Positions 36,862 through 48,929 of a DNA stretch of 64,000 bases are shown here, in pieces. The notes beneath the pieces are model-generated. The model worked only from the letters and a program-made list of their open reading frames with translations, had not been told where the DNA came from and ran no database searches. The stretch covers positions 1,816,780 through 1,880,779 of the forward strand of contig NW_006768774.1 of assembly GCF_000204055.1 (NCBI RefSeq), in the 5' to 3' direction. Positions within the stretch are counted from its first letter, which is position 1, and each line of letters opens with the position of its first letter. The DNA comes from Melampsora larici-populina 98AG31 (taxonomy: Eukaryota; Basidiomycota; Pucciniomycetes; Pucciniales; Melampsoraceae). A program made the translations under genes and the position numbers.

Positions 36862-38791
36862 AAAAGAGATTCATGGAGTGAGTATCTTAAAATCAATTAC
36901 AAGGAAAGCCGATTTTGCTGACCCCTACCAATTTCTCTCGGAGTCTAGGTTCAATCCTGAACTCATTTTTCGTATTTTTCTTCGCTCATAATTTCATCTA
37001 TCGTGGCAAATACCAAAGAGCTTTTTCTGAATTATTTTCGACTTGCATCAAAATTCAAAATCCGGCTGAATAGCGGCAAGAATGGTATACAATATCTTAA
37101 TCTATTTTCATTGACATCATCACGTACTCAAGTCTACTCATAGGCCCTAGTGGAATATAAACGCATCAAGCAAGTTTCTTATCGCCCGACGCAAGATTCT
37201 GTTACATTTCTTCTTCGATGATGATGAGGAATTATTGCTTTACCTAGCCACACATTTTTGATCTGCTTCAACTTCCAAATCGGAATTCTATGTGATCAAG
37301 GTAACTGCAGTCTACGTATTTGATGGCTCCCATTTTTTTTCTTGTGCATTACTCTACGCTATACCAACACAGCATGCTTTCCTTTTTTGGATTTAATTCA
37401 ATATCCTGAATACGCGTTTAAGCTGAATGATGGTGTATCATTGAGATAACTACACGCTACCCACTTGTTGTTTCCCAAAGTTGTCTCTAATGCATTACGC
37501 TGAGCTATATCAAAACATGAGGCTTTGAAGTATTTGAATTCATCTTTGTAACTTTCTTCTTCGAATTTTATCGAAAATAGGAGTTCCAGTGCATCTACAT
37601 ATGTAAATCCATAGCAAGCAGGCGAAGTCTTTGAAATTCAAAACTCTACTGATCAGCCCGCCCAATTCCTGCCTAGATTCCAGATGACAATCAATCTGTT
37701 TTTTTTGGTTGGCCATATATTGATGAGTAGCAAGAGAATGAATTCATCAACGGGATTATTTCAAAAAAAAAACTACACATCAAGCTTCCTCACTCTACTA
37801 TCATGCATTCCAGTTCAGTCTTTCTCAAGTCGCTTTTTGGAGGAATGCCCTCTCAACTCTTGATTCTGAACCGTCAGTTTATAAACACGGATTTTACAAC
37901 ATACATCGCTAGAGAAAATCACTGCTAAGTTGCCTCTACGCGCCGCTATGAGAGGCATAGCTCCCAGAACTGTAGAGCAAAGACAAAGAATTCAGGATAA
38001 GCTTTCCAAGATTTTGTCTTACTTGAAATACACACGTGGGATGATAAGCCCCTTTCCGGTGGCCTAGACGATGTCATTTGTGAAACCGAACGTACTACTA
38101 CAGGCACAAAGAACACCTACTATAAACCATATACTCAATCGTTGTATGGATAATATTTGCTTAACATCTAACGATGAAATCATTAAACAGATCGAGAGCC
38201 CGTTTTTCAACGTGCACCACTAGCTACGTGATTAGGATTAAATCGAGGTGCACATTATTACCAGGTTTCATTTCAGTTATAGCTGCGGTCATGTATACGG
38301 TAGATCGAAAGAAGTTTGACCGGCAGCTTGGCAGAGAACTTTGGTTGGCTTGTTCAAAACTGACTGCATAATTTTGAACCTTCCTCGAGTCAAATTTTGC
38401 CACAAGCTTGATGAGACGATGATCTCCTCTTATATAGATTCTGCGCCTTTGACAAATTTCCAAACGTGTGAGTGGTTTAGGGGATGGGCGAAATTTCGAC
38501 CAACCGGAGCCTCTCTTCCGTAGTTCATTCAGATCTCCGATCCAGTTCCAATTGCTGTAAAATAAGAGGGGGAACTTTTATAAATATTATATCTTCAGAC
38601 TATCATGAAAGGTAGGATATCCATCTCATCACACCTGGAGGCAGTATACTTTTCGCCTTCCAAAGAAAATATCCAAAAATCACTTCCTTTGCAAGCATCA
38701 TCCCTCTTTAAGTGAGTCCAACTTCCTATCCTCTTTCTCAAAACTATGTTCACTCCTCTGATATCTCCAATCATCCTGATATCTTTTTTGG
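36862..38791. other. Gene-free stretch between two secreted-protein candidates
   Basis: AT-rich; no supported gene or delimited repeat. A TATA-rich segment at about 38577-38599 precedes the next gene. Confidence 0.45.
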
Positions 38792-39223
38792 ATGAAGAAC
38801 ACTTCAATTCTAGCAATGCACAAAAGCTATGGGAAATTGACTTCATTGAAGTCTAGAATCTTGAACATCATACTTTGTTACATATTCACTTTCAACTTTC
38901 TCAATGCATCTCCACTAAGGCCCATCTTAAAAGTCACTACTCCATCACCCCAAGCGCTAGACCCAAATAATTGGATGGGAAAAGACTTGAAGCTCGCAAA
39001 ACACTTGATCTCACCACAATTATTCACAGTAGCCGTCTTCGGAGCCTATAGGCTGCCAGCTAGTTTATGGTTCTATAGACCTGAAAGATTTGCAACTCAT
39101 GCGGCAGCCATTGATGCATCTTCCCAAGAGCTACACAATCAGCAAGCTGTTGTTGAATCTTACAAGGCTATGCACAATGTAGACACCATCGATGAATCGT
39201 ACAAAGATCTCCACAAAGTATAA
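38792..39223 (+). CDS. Secreted protein, 143 residues (candidate effector)
   Basis: An uninterrupted 143-codon frame. The N-terminus MKNTSILAMHKSYGKL is basic, followed by the hydrophobic core ILNIILCYIFTFNFLNAS (about residues 23-40), giving a signal peptide or signal anchor; starting at the second Met (codon 9) would make a more ordinary signal. The mature part has no Cys, contains PLRPILKVTTPSPQ, a hydrophobic patch LFTVAVFGAYRLPASLWFYR and an imperfect repeat VVESYKAMHNV / IDESYKDLHKV at the C-terminus. No family is recognised. Effector status is inferred from size and secretion only. Confidence 0.55.
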   Translation: MKNTSILAMHKSYGKLTSLKSRILNIILCYIFTFNFLNASPLRPILKVTTPSPQALDPNNWMGKDLKLAKHLISPQLFTVAVFGAYRLPASLWFYRPERFATHAAAIDASSQELHNQQAVVESYKAMHNVDTIDESYKDLHKV

Positions 39224-40061
39224 AGGCTGGAACTCTCAACATACACCTTCATTTGGGTTCATTTTAGACTAAATCGTATGTCCTTGCGCCTTTCTTCACT
39301 GTTTTAAAGTACCTAAATGATATCAATTGGTGGGAAAATATACAAATATCGTTGTTCTTGTGTTCCTGTAGTATATTGTAGTGCGACAATTTAAAATCAC
39401 AGCACTCTCAGCAACATCTTGTAGCGCATTCTTTCTATTATTCTATCATCACACACCAAGCATAGATTTATACACCAATGTTTTCCTGCTTCGAAATCTC
39501 AGCTAAAATACCTTCAAATCGCAATCATTCATATCTATTTGTATCTCCGTTCTCCATATTGCAGAGCTGCTATCTCATGATGATTTTGAGACTTATTATA
39601 TATGTGTGTCTGCCTGAGCTACATGGTGAATATATTTCCAAGTTCAGGACTCACTGAGCGATGAACCCACTCAGGCGTCTGACAGTAAATCCTCTTCCCG
39701 AGTATCCTCCATACATTCTCGTGACATTATCTTATGGTGATGCTTGATTGATGAATCAACACTCAAGAGTCAAGACAGAGTCAGACCCTGTTGCAGTTGC
39801 ATTGGATTGAGCTTCGGCGGGTTGTAACCCGGGTACACATGATATGCGGGGCCAATAGATGGCAGACCTTCGCCAAATTTCGAATTTAAAGGGCCGCTAA
39901 ATTGAGAATGAAACCAAAGAATTCATAAACAAACCTCGACCTCATTCAACTTCAGGAGCACTTCCTGCTCCCTCTTTGCCGCTTTAGCCTGTCTCTCTGC
40001 TGAAACGTCTGGTAACATATTCAATCAAATTTAGTCATCCAAACTATATCATACGAAGTGA
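39224..40061. other. Upstream region of PEX19
   Basis: No gene supported. Confidence 0.5.
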
Positions 40062-41311
40062 ATGTCGACTGTACTGGAAATGTCGAATGCAAACGTACCA
40101 CTGGCCGCGAGCCTAGATATCGAAGATGACATGGACGACTTTGATGATGTTCTCGACCAATTCAAACCTGCCACGAAACCCGAGTTACCAGAGTCAAACA
40201 CCTTGACTGAATCCCCATCCGCCGTTCCCTCGCCTCCCTCAGCGCACCCCAGTCCTGGTCATAATGAAAGCTCAGGCTCAGAAGATGAAAGTTGGCAGAA
40301 TTCCCTACCGGATGACTTTGCTCGAGATTTAGCAGAGGGTATGGAGGCACTTTTATCTAGTATGAAGGAAGAAGATGGAGGCGAATTCAAAAAACATCTT
40401 GAGGCAATGATGGCCACAGACGGCGATCCGACTAGCGTGAACATCTTCCAGGCCCTCGGTGCTATGGCCGAAGCTGATACGACCTCACCGAAAGCCCCTC
40501 CTACTCCTCAAGCCGGAAGTTCAAGTGCCGGAACCGCATCTGGCGCACCTCAAAACTTTCAGGACGCAATCAAAAACACGATGGACAAGTTGAAAGAGTC
40601 AGATGTCTCCGCCAAGGTATGAGGCTTTCCACTACCTCTTCTATCCTTGAGAATCTACTCTGATCGTTCAACTCACCTTCTTGATTACCTGTAAAATCTA
40701 TTTTGATTAGGAAAATGTAGCGCCTTCTTCGTCCGATGATCAGCTGGCTGCCCTCTTTGAGCAAATGATGTCGGCTCAAGGTGGCTTGCCAGACGAAAGT
40801 CAATTGCAAACTATGCTCCAAGGATTCATGGAAGAACTCATGTCCAAGCAAATCATGTACGAGCCTTTGAAAGAAATGAATCGACAGGTAGGTTCCACAA
40901 CACCCGCCTCTACCAGTTCTCTGATCTCATCCTCTGACCTGATTCAATTGATAGTATCCTGGATGGCTTAATGAGCGTAAGGCCACGTTACCCAAGGAGG
41001 ACGTCGATCGATATCAAACCCAATCTGAGATAGTGGCTGCGGTGGTAAACAAGTTCGAAGACCCGGCGTGGGACGAAGATGAGAAAGCTGGAGGTGACAA
41101 ATTCGCGGCACGTCAGAAAGAGGTTGTTAATCTATTGACAAAGATGCAAGATTGTGGATCGCCACCACAGGAGCTCCTTGGAGAAATGCCCCCAGGTGAG
41201 CATGAAGCCCACTCGCTTCAGAAAAACGTACCTCTAACCAACTCTGCGAATATCATAGGTTTGCTGGGTGAGGATGGGATGCCAAACCCAGAACAGTGCA
41301 CAATTTCCTAA
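40062..41311 (+). CDS. PEX19: Peroxin-19, farnesylated peroxisomal membrane protein receptor
   Basis: PEX19 binds newly made peroxisomal membrane proteins in the cytosol and docks on PEX3. Exons 40062-40616, 40711-40887, 40955-41195 and 41259-41311 join exactly to 341 residues. The N-terminus has the acidic DIEDDMDDFDDVLDQF segment expected of the PEX3-binding region, followed by a Pro/Ser-rich linker. A helical middle (DDFARDLAEGMEALLSSM; LFEQMMSAQGGLPDE; TMLQGFMEELMSKQIMYEPL) and LPKEDVDRYQTQ form the cargo-binding domain. The chain ends PEQCTIS, a CaaX box predicting farnesylation at the Cys three residues from the end. A second in-frame ATG lies six codons on. Length and motif order match the family. 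Confidence 0.96.
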
Positions 41312-41988
41312 ACCTGTTTGACCACTTCACAGTTCCGAGACCATTGTTGTACCTAAGTCTCTTACACATTTAGTCATCCTTCGCATTCAGCCGTTGAAGT
41401 CCTTTACCCTGCCAACATCGTATTCTCTTGGGAATCAAGTTGCCTCGCACTCATGTGCTCGCCCGACTCACTGATCACAGGTTGATATGTATTCCAAATG
41501 GTGTTGTGATTTTCTTTTCCCCCTCACTTTGCAGTAATCATGATCATAAATCATATAAGCACCAATCAAACACAAGTAGGTTGCATTTATTGTTGTAGTA
41601 TTAAAAATAATGATTAATCAATGCGGAAGAGAAATGTAGGAGCTACCAGCCCGTTTGTTTACCGAACAAGATTCAAAACAAAAAGACCCGAAGACATCAT
41701 TTAGGATCTTAGAGTAGACAAACTAAAGAGTGGGCATTGAGACACTCAAATCGATCTACGCAATGCTTCGGCGCCCTCAGTAATTGCTTAGAAATTTGCA
41801 AAACGTGCAGCAAGGAGAGGGTAATTTGACATGATCGCGTTGGGTTGGAAAGCCCTGGGTTGGATCGTAATGCGGTTTTTATAGACCAAGGGCTCTCAGA
41901 TGGGATAGGGTTAGGGTATATCAGGCTGGAAAAATCCCAATACATGATAAATTTTTCTCGCACCCCAGCCGTGAAAGCTGCTGTGGTC
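41312..41988. other. 3' flank of PEX19
   Basis: No gene supported between PEX19 and the minus-strand hypothetical gene. Confidence 0.5.
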
Positions 41989-42509
41989 CTAGACATAGGC
42001 GGCTATGAAGACATCATGATCATCATCCAAGACAGTCCAAGACTCGGAATCCTGAGCAAGTACTTCATCTAATTTGATGATGTCATATCTTTTCAGTCCA
42101 ATTGGCGTGGTGTTAGATGTGTGAGTCACCCACGTAAAGCAGCTTGTGCGTAAAAACATTTGATCACAATCTGCAGACCGCACCGCAATAGCCATAGTAT
42201 TAGGATTATGCAATACATCAAAAACCTCCCCTATATATACATAATTGGTTGGGGCTATAAATTTGAGGATGTTTACGGGTACAGTAAAAATTAAAATGTT
42301 CCGATTCCAAGCTCTGCAAGCTTTCCTCCTCTTTCCTCGCAGTGGATACTGCAACATTGTTGTAAAAGCCATGCGGCACCATTCTTAGCGTGTCTCAGCG
42401 CGAGGAGCGGATTGATAATCTTCTGAGACTTTCCCGAGTCAGAGTTGCCGTCAGAAGAAGCCAAGGGGTCATATGGAGAGACATTTTCGGATGCGAAATG
42501 GGAGGACAT
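41989..42509 (-). CDS. Hypothetical protein, tentative two-exon gene
   Basis: Two overlapping minus-strand frames look protein-like. The upstream one (from the ATG at 42509) reads SHFASENVSPYDPLASSD and NPLLALRHAKNGAAWLLQQ. The downstream one ends GLKRYDIIKLDEVLAQDSES and VLDDDHDVFIAAYV at the stop 41989. A weak donor GTATCC near 42352 and an acceptor ATATATAG near 42223 would join them in frame. Alternatively the downstream frame starts alone at the ATG at 42372 (127 residues). No family is recognised. It is transcribed away from the phosphate carrier gene, sharing the short region between them. Confidence 0.4.
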
Positions 42510-42812
42510 CCGACTTTGGCCTTGTTTGAGACGAGTTGATCAGGGTGAAAACGGGTCCGCGGGTCAAGAAATTGAGCTGCGGAAGGGTTAAAAGGTCTTA
42601 AGTGGACTTAAACCATGTCTGAAACTGTTTTAGCTGGACGGTTTTGGACTTGACACGATCGATCACCCTTTGCTGTCCCCATTCCCCCTTCCCATCCTTC
42701 TCACCTCGCCTGCTCAATCTCGATAAAAACCCCATCTGTGGTGTCAGATTATTCTATCATAGAACCTTGTATCATCCATTTTCTGGTTTCTCATTTAGAT
42801 TCCCCGGTGGAA
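42510..42812. promoter_or_regulatory. Divergent intergenic region before the phosphate carrier
   Basis: About 300 bp separate the hypothetical gene from the carrier ATG; any promoters for the pair lie here. No specific site stands out. Confidence 0.35.
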
Positions 42813-44530
42813 ATGTCGATGCTCTTCCCTTCCGTGTCCTCCCTCGCTGGCTCTTTTGGGCCAACGGTTGGACTCAACATCTCCTCACCCTTTCACTCTA
42901 TCAAAGCCGGTAGTCAGTCTCTTTCCTTCTATGTCACTGATATCTGTTCATCTTCCTTTCGATCAAGCTTACTGACGTTCTGCCTTTCTTTGTGATCTTC
43001 CATTCGATCAACTAGGTGTGTTGGACGATGCTAAGTCCAAGGCGAAGGAATTGGAGGCCAAGTCCAAGGATGGTCTTGAAGGAGCCAAGGCTCAATTGAG
43101 CTCGGAAGCTGAACACCTCAAGTCTAAGATCGGTGCAGTCACTGGCGGTGGTGCTGCCAAGCCTTCCATCGAGCTCTACACGCCAAAGTACTACGCTGCC
43201 TGTGCAGGTGGTGGTGTTCTAGCTTGTGGTATCACCCATGCTTTCGTTACTCCTCTTGATTTGGTCAAATGTCGTAGACAGGTGAGCCGAGCTTTCAGTG
43301 TCCTTCTTCTGCTACTTTATCATTGAGAGTGTAATTTATCTGAATTCGTACTCTTTGACAGGTCGACAAGAACCTTTACAAAGGTAACATGGATGGTTGG
43401 TCAAAGATTTACAAAGCTGGCGGACTAAGTGGTCTATAGTAAGTGCTGAGTCTGTTCGATATTACCTCGCGGTTTCCGCTCAGCCTCGAAGCTAACATTG
43501 ACCAATGCATCTTTGATCTCTCCTGCAGCACTGGTATCGGACCAACTTTTGCTGGATATTCTATCCAGGGTGCCTGCAAGTATGGATTTTATGAGTTTTT
43601 CAAAAAGAAGTGAGTTTTCCCAACGATTCAGATGACCTGTTCATTTTCACGGCATGTTGGTAAATCCTGATCGCTCATTTCAATGATAGATACGCCGATA
43701 TTGCTGGTCCTGTCAACGCTGCCAAATACAAAGATGCCATCTACCTTGCTGGATCCGCCTCCGCTGAAGTCATCGCCGATGCTGCTTTCGTTCCATTTGA
43801 GGCCGTCAAAGTCCGAATGCAAACCACTGTCCCACCTTTCGCTTCTGGTATGGCTGACGCATTCAAGAAGTTCACTGCCGTCGAAGGAACTGGTGGTCTT
43901 TACAAATCTCTTCCATCGCTTTGGTCTCGTCAAATCCCATACACCATGATGAAGTTCTGGTCTTTCGAGGCCACTGTGACCAAGATCTACGCTTCACTCG
44001 GTAAACCCAAAGACTCGTACAACAAGGTCAGTCTCTTATCCTAGTCGCACATCTGTTCTACGCTCACACCCTTCGAAATTCCCTAGCTCCAACAACTCGG
44101 TGTCTCATTTGTTGGTGGATATATTGCCGGTGTCTTCTGTGCAGTTGTCTCACAGTACGTTTGATTTTGATGGTCAAACCCGTTCTCTTCGGGCTCCTTG
44201 AAGCTGATGGTGATTCACTATTTTTTCTGCAGCCCCGCTGATACCATGGTCTCCAAGCTCAACGCTGCCGGTAAGGAGGGCGTTGCCAAGCCAACGGTCG
44301 GATCAATTTACAGTGAAATCGGCTTCGGTGGACTCTGGGCTGGTTTGGGTACTCGTATCGTCATGATCGGTACTCTTACTGCTCTTCAATGGTACGTTTA
44401 TCCTCTGTACTCACTTGGTCCGTAATTGAATATGCCGCTGACCTTCAACCCCCCCAGGCTCATCTACGACTACGTGAAGGTTGCCTTTGGTCTTCCAACC
44501 ACTGGATCAGCCGAACCTCAAAAGAAATGA
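42813..44530 (+). CDS. MIR1: Mitochondrial phosphate carrier
   Basis: A mitochondrial carrier (SLC25A3 type) importing phosphate with a proton for ATP synthesis. Eight exons (42813-42909, 43016-43281, 43362-43438, 43529-43609, 43690-44026, 44087-44154, 44233-44391, 44458-44530) give 385 residues. An N-terminal extension includes a Lys/Glu/Ala-rich helix ([20 protein letters not shown]). Three carrier repeats follow, with signatures [18 protein letters not shown] and PADTMVSKL. Phosphate-carrier hallmarks include [50 protein letters not shown] and the end [21 protein letters not shown]. The C-terminus is a short polar tail. Splice phases agree throughout. Confidence 0.97.
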
Positions 44531-45799
44531 GGACCTAATAACTAAAATCCTTGATGGCAGCTTTGTGTCCTTTTTTCTTGATTCCTTTTTGGCTGCTTTG
44601 TCAAAATTGCCAATTAGATGTACCAAGAAACTAAAGCACATCGTTCATATACATATATATTTGAATAAAAATACTCATCTTTGCGTATGTCTCTCGTGGA
44701 GTGACATAGCTTCTGTCTCTGCGCCACAGCTACCCACGCCTAGTCATGATGATTTTTCTTGGACTTCAAATATGTCACAAGGTGAAGGCTTTGATGTTGT
44801 TTATTGTTTCCAAAAGTTGGGTGACGGACTTGTTTTTGACCCCACTAAGAAAATACCTGGTTTTGATACAGCCAAGTTGAGAATGATTTCTTTTTAGAAA
44901 GTGCATCATGGTGCAAAACTTGGGTCTATGTTGACCAAGTTTTGTTTCTCTGCGCATTTTGAGAATATAAAACCTGTAAGAACCTTTTTTGGTTGGTTTT
45001 GACTCTGCAGCAACACAAATCTTTGAAAAAAGAAGTTAATCATTTTCAAATTGGCTGTATCTCCCCACCTGTGCATGAGGCCTGTATCTGTTCAACAATC
45101 ACCTGGAGCACATGATAGAAAGTAGAATCTGGGCTTGTGCCCAGAATCATTTTGGCTATAAATTTGGATTTTCTGCAGGATTCAAATTTACAGCCAAAAG
45201 AATTCTGGGCACAAGTCCTGGCACATGGATCAGAAACTGCTTTGAATCCCCCAATGGTATCTGGTTTTGATATTTTGGACAAGCAGAGATTATGTACACC
45301 ACCATGCAAATAGAAACATCAAAGATGCTATCACAGATTTAGATGATCAAAAGCCAGTCATTGGAGGAGTGGGACTGTTTATTTCAAATGAAGGAGCCCA
45401 TGAGATGCGGGCACTTGGCATGTATATTCCACATTGATGAGAAGATACCCACAAGTATCATTGAGATGTATGATTGCAATGCAAAACACATCAAAGAGTT
45501 GCATGAACCCCATTGCATCCTTTACTGACAATTTCTCAAGAGCAGGAAGACCAGATTATGGCAGTTTTGACAGGTAATTGTAGGGCTTGGATTTATCACT
45601 CTAGGTGTTGCAAAACTATATATGGCTGTTCTATGGATTTGAGGTTAGGGATACTTTTACATTCAGGACATAGACAGAGAAATATTTTCAATATCCATTG
45701 ACCAGTCAGAATAATTTGTATCATAGTAGAGCCCAAAACAATCATGCTTGATAACAATGGGAATAACCCAGGAACAGCACAAAATCACAACTGAGGTAC
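44531..45799. other. Gene-free stretch containing a hairpin
   Basis: 3' flank of the carrier and old repeat-like DNA; a 36-nt-arm hairpin lies at 45134-45215. Short frames are not supported. Confidence 0.5.
45134..45215. repeat. Long hairpin, 36-nt arms
   Basis: 45134-45169 (starting CTTGTGCCCAGAAT) matches the reverse complement of 45180-45215 at 32 of 36 positions, with a 10-nt loop. This is the compact fold expected of a small fold-back element or a short-hairpin transcript; neither is proven. Confidence 0.8.
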
Positions 45800-46528
45800 T
45801 TATTCGGATTGGTACCCTTCTTCAGAATCAGGATGGTCTGTGCCGCTTGTCAAATTAGCACTGGTAATCTTCCACTCCGAACCTTTCTTCTTGAGAATCA
45901 TCTTGAGGGAACCATCACAACAACTACAATCTTGACTGAAAGCCATGTCAACCTCATTGTCATATGTCCTAATTTCACCTGTACCAAAATAAAGAATAAG
46001 TTGCATATTGTTGGTTAGATGTGAATTTGTGGCTTACACAAAAACTTTTCCATGGAAGTTTGATAATGACCACTTTGTGCATTATTGATAAACTCTGCTG
46101 ATCTCAAAAGGATATTCATAAATTGGATTATTCTATAATTTCTTGTTTCTAAGGAAACTTGCCTTGCACTCCAATTTTCACTCGATCAACTTTGATATCT
46201 GCACCAGTTGCAATAATATCTGTCAGGCTTTTTTGAGTTTCATAAGGATATTTCCCAAGAACCTTTGAGAAGATGCTGTTTACAACATTATAGACTTCTG
46301 GTTCCAATCCTATAACATCCCAAGATGAGCTAGCTAAGAACCAGAATTAATCTCATGTAGAAACTCACCCTCATGTGTGAACCAAGGATTTGGAACTGCT
46401 GGTTGATTCAGTGAATGTGAATCTAGTGAATTGATTGAATCTATATCTAGAAGTGGTCTGTGTAGTGAAGCCACAACAGAGAGAATCATTGGAAAGGAGA
46501 GTGCTATGTGAAAACAGATGTTGACCAT
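45800..46528 (-). CDS. Secreted protein, 161 residues, with a GC-AG intron (candidate effector)
   Basis: Three exons, 46528-46369, 46309-46163 and 45978-45800, join in frame to 161 residues. The first intron is GT-AG (GTGAGT...ATAG). The second begins GCAAGT after CAAG, the strong consensus used by rare GC-AG introns, and ends GTACAG. The N-terminus MVNICFHIALSFPMILSVVA is a good signal peptide. The mature part includes NQPAVPNPWFTHEGLEPEVY, KVLGKYPYETQKSL, a three-Cys cluster QDCSCCDG, a basic KMILKKKGSEW segment and an acidic end. No family is recognised. Preservation of frame across both introns argues for a real gene. The effector role is inference. Confidence 0.65.
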
Positions 46529-48573
46529 ATTGATATGAGTGTAAGATTAAACACTTTATTTTGCCTTATGTTGAGAAAAATTGGGTCAAAAAGATAGCTC
46601 TCTTTACATTGACATTGTGGCTCACAGCCACCATTCTCAAACCTTTCTTCACAAATTTCTCTTACAAGTGTTGATCACATACATAACACTGCATGTAGAT
46701 AGCTCACATTGTATTTGAATAAAACCTGGGTCATTAAAACTTTTCATATTGTGACCCCCAATCTGAAGCTCTTCTGAAACCTCTCTTCATAGATATCTCT
46801 TACAGGTGTTGATCAAGTATGTGAAGCTGTGTATAGGTAGCCCATATTTATTTCAAAAAAATAGGGTCATTGACCATCTTTATATTGTGTCTTGCAATCC
46901 AGAAGACTCTTGAAACTCTTCTCCACAAATCTCTCTCACAACTGTACATTTGATATCTGTGTCAGTGTGTTGTGTTGTGCAGTTTACTTTGAGGAAGCAA
47001 GGGAGATCATATATACAGCCGTTTCAAGAAAAATTGACAACTTTTCCTTGAAGAAAGGTGTCTCCGCAGTGGGTAAAAACTGAGAAAAAACTTGATTACA
47101 GGTTTAATCTTTTCTGTATTCTTTCAATTAGCGGAGAGACAAAACCAAGTGAGAGAAAAACCCTAGGTTTTGCACGTTGACAAGATTTTCAAAAGAATCA
47201 ATCTTTGTTGAAACGGCTGTACTTGTTGAAAAGTAAACAAAACCCTGACATGGTGTATGTGACACCTTGCAAATGCCGCCAGTGTGCATTATTTTTATAT
47301 ACCAGGTGGGTTGGCCCTTAATGAAGTGAACTAAGTCAGCAGACATGCATCATCTGAAGTTGATGATAGAAGGATTATGGCAGGCCATTATGTCTTGTAG
47401 ATTAAAGTCAATTGTGTGAGTTACATTTTGGGACCATACAAGTCAGCTGGTGGGTGTACCTTTACACAAAGGGGCAAAAGGCAGAACACTGTATTGTTGA
47501 ATAAAAGGAAAACAAGTTGCTAATTGAAAATATCATGTGTACCATCATCTGTCATCACATAGGCTCTTAGATAGTCAGAATGTTTGAGATTGGATGCTCT
47601 AGCTGTGTTGGGTAGACAATTTGAGAAATTGAAAAGATTGAATCCTACAGTCAAATTTTTCACAACAGGTAAGAAATGGAAAGCAGACAATCCATTGTCA
47701 TACTGCAAGTAAATGATAGCCCAAGAAGGATATTCATGGCATGATATCCCTCTTTGCCAAAATCTTCCATTTTGTGGGAGTCCTGCAGTGATATTTATGG
47801 TAAAAATGGCTGCCCCTCACCCTATTCCCACCTTTGGTAGTGGTCTCCAGGTTTATAAATGTGCTGTACCCACCAGGTGAGAGGTGTCTTAAACACCACC
47901 CACCATCAAAATATGATATCTTTATATAAACATTTTGACATGTGTAGATTTATCTTCCATCCCTCATAAGATCTTGATCTTCCATCCCCAATAAGATCTT
48001 GATCCTCAATCACTTCCAGAATGAAATTGGGCAAGCCTCAGGATATACAAATTAACAGTTGATTTCCCTGGTTGTGTATTACTCAAATCAATACTTGAAC
48101 CATTGTGATACAAAAACTAGCAGCAGGAAGCTACACAGCATAGTCTACCCTGCTGAAGTCCCTGCAACTCAATCCAGGAGTCAAATATTTGTTACAGGAT
48201 GCCTGTTGCTGTTATCGTAGACTGTTTACCACCCATCTCCCTGCTTTTCTCACAGTAACAAAGTAACAAATACCCTACCAGTATTGGTGATGTAATTGTA
48301 ACAGAATTGAATACAAAGTATGAGTAATTCAATATGTTGTAAATTGATTTCAGTTACACTACCCAATTGTGGTCCCAGCAGTGTTGTGTAAGTCAATACT
48401 TTATCAAGTATTGTAATTGAGAGCAGCAAACCTACTCAATATGGACAAGAACCAGTATCAAAAATTTTGCAAGCCCTGTGGAGTGCTCAATAGAGTCAAA
48501 AAATTGGTCTAGAATTGATATTGTAACTGCATGAGAGTTACATTACCAAGCCTGAACCTCAATGGTATCAGAT
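46529..48573. other. Gene-poor repeat-like DNA
   Basis: Several short minus-strand frames (for example 47520-47708) have no start-to-stop gene structure or domain. There are no delimited repeats apart from what begins at 48574. Confidence 0.45.
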
Positions 48574-48929
48574 TGTCCAGTTACAGTGGTACCAACCCTG
48601 TGCCAGCAACGCACTGCACCACAGCAAGCATGTTTTTTGGTGTGTTGCTCCACAACACACAACAAAACCTAGAAGCAGACACTGCGCTGCGGTAAGTACA
48701 GCAACAACCAAAGGTAAGCTTGGGTTGCGCGGCACCATGATGGCCGCACAACGCAACAGATGTTGTTGCGGCCAAAAAAAAAATGTTGATTTGATGCATC
48801 TTGTTGCGTGGCAGGTCAGGCCGCAACCTCAAAATTGATTCCTTGGTGTGGTGTGGTCAGAAAAACCGCAACGCAAGCGCAATGCAGCATGCAACACCTG
48901 TGTTGCTGGCCCAGGGTTGGTGGTATCAC
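48574..48929. repeat. Imperfect inverted repeat, probably an older small DNA element
   Basis: ACAGTGGTACCAACCCTGTG near 48574-48610 is an imperfect inverse of the segment near 48897-48929 (GTGTTGCTGGCCCAGGGTTGG...). The interior is rich in GTTGCG/CGCAAC words on both strands. The right end runs into the CACTA-ended fold-back element, which seems to have inserted at its edge. No target duplication was found. Confidence 0.5.
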
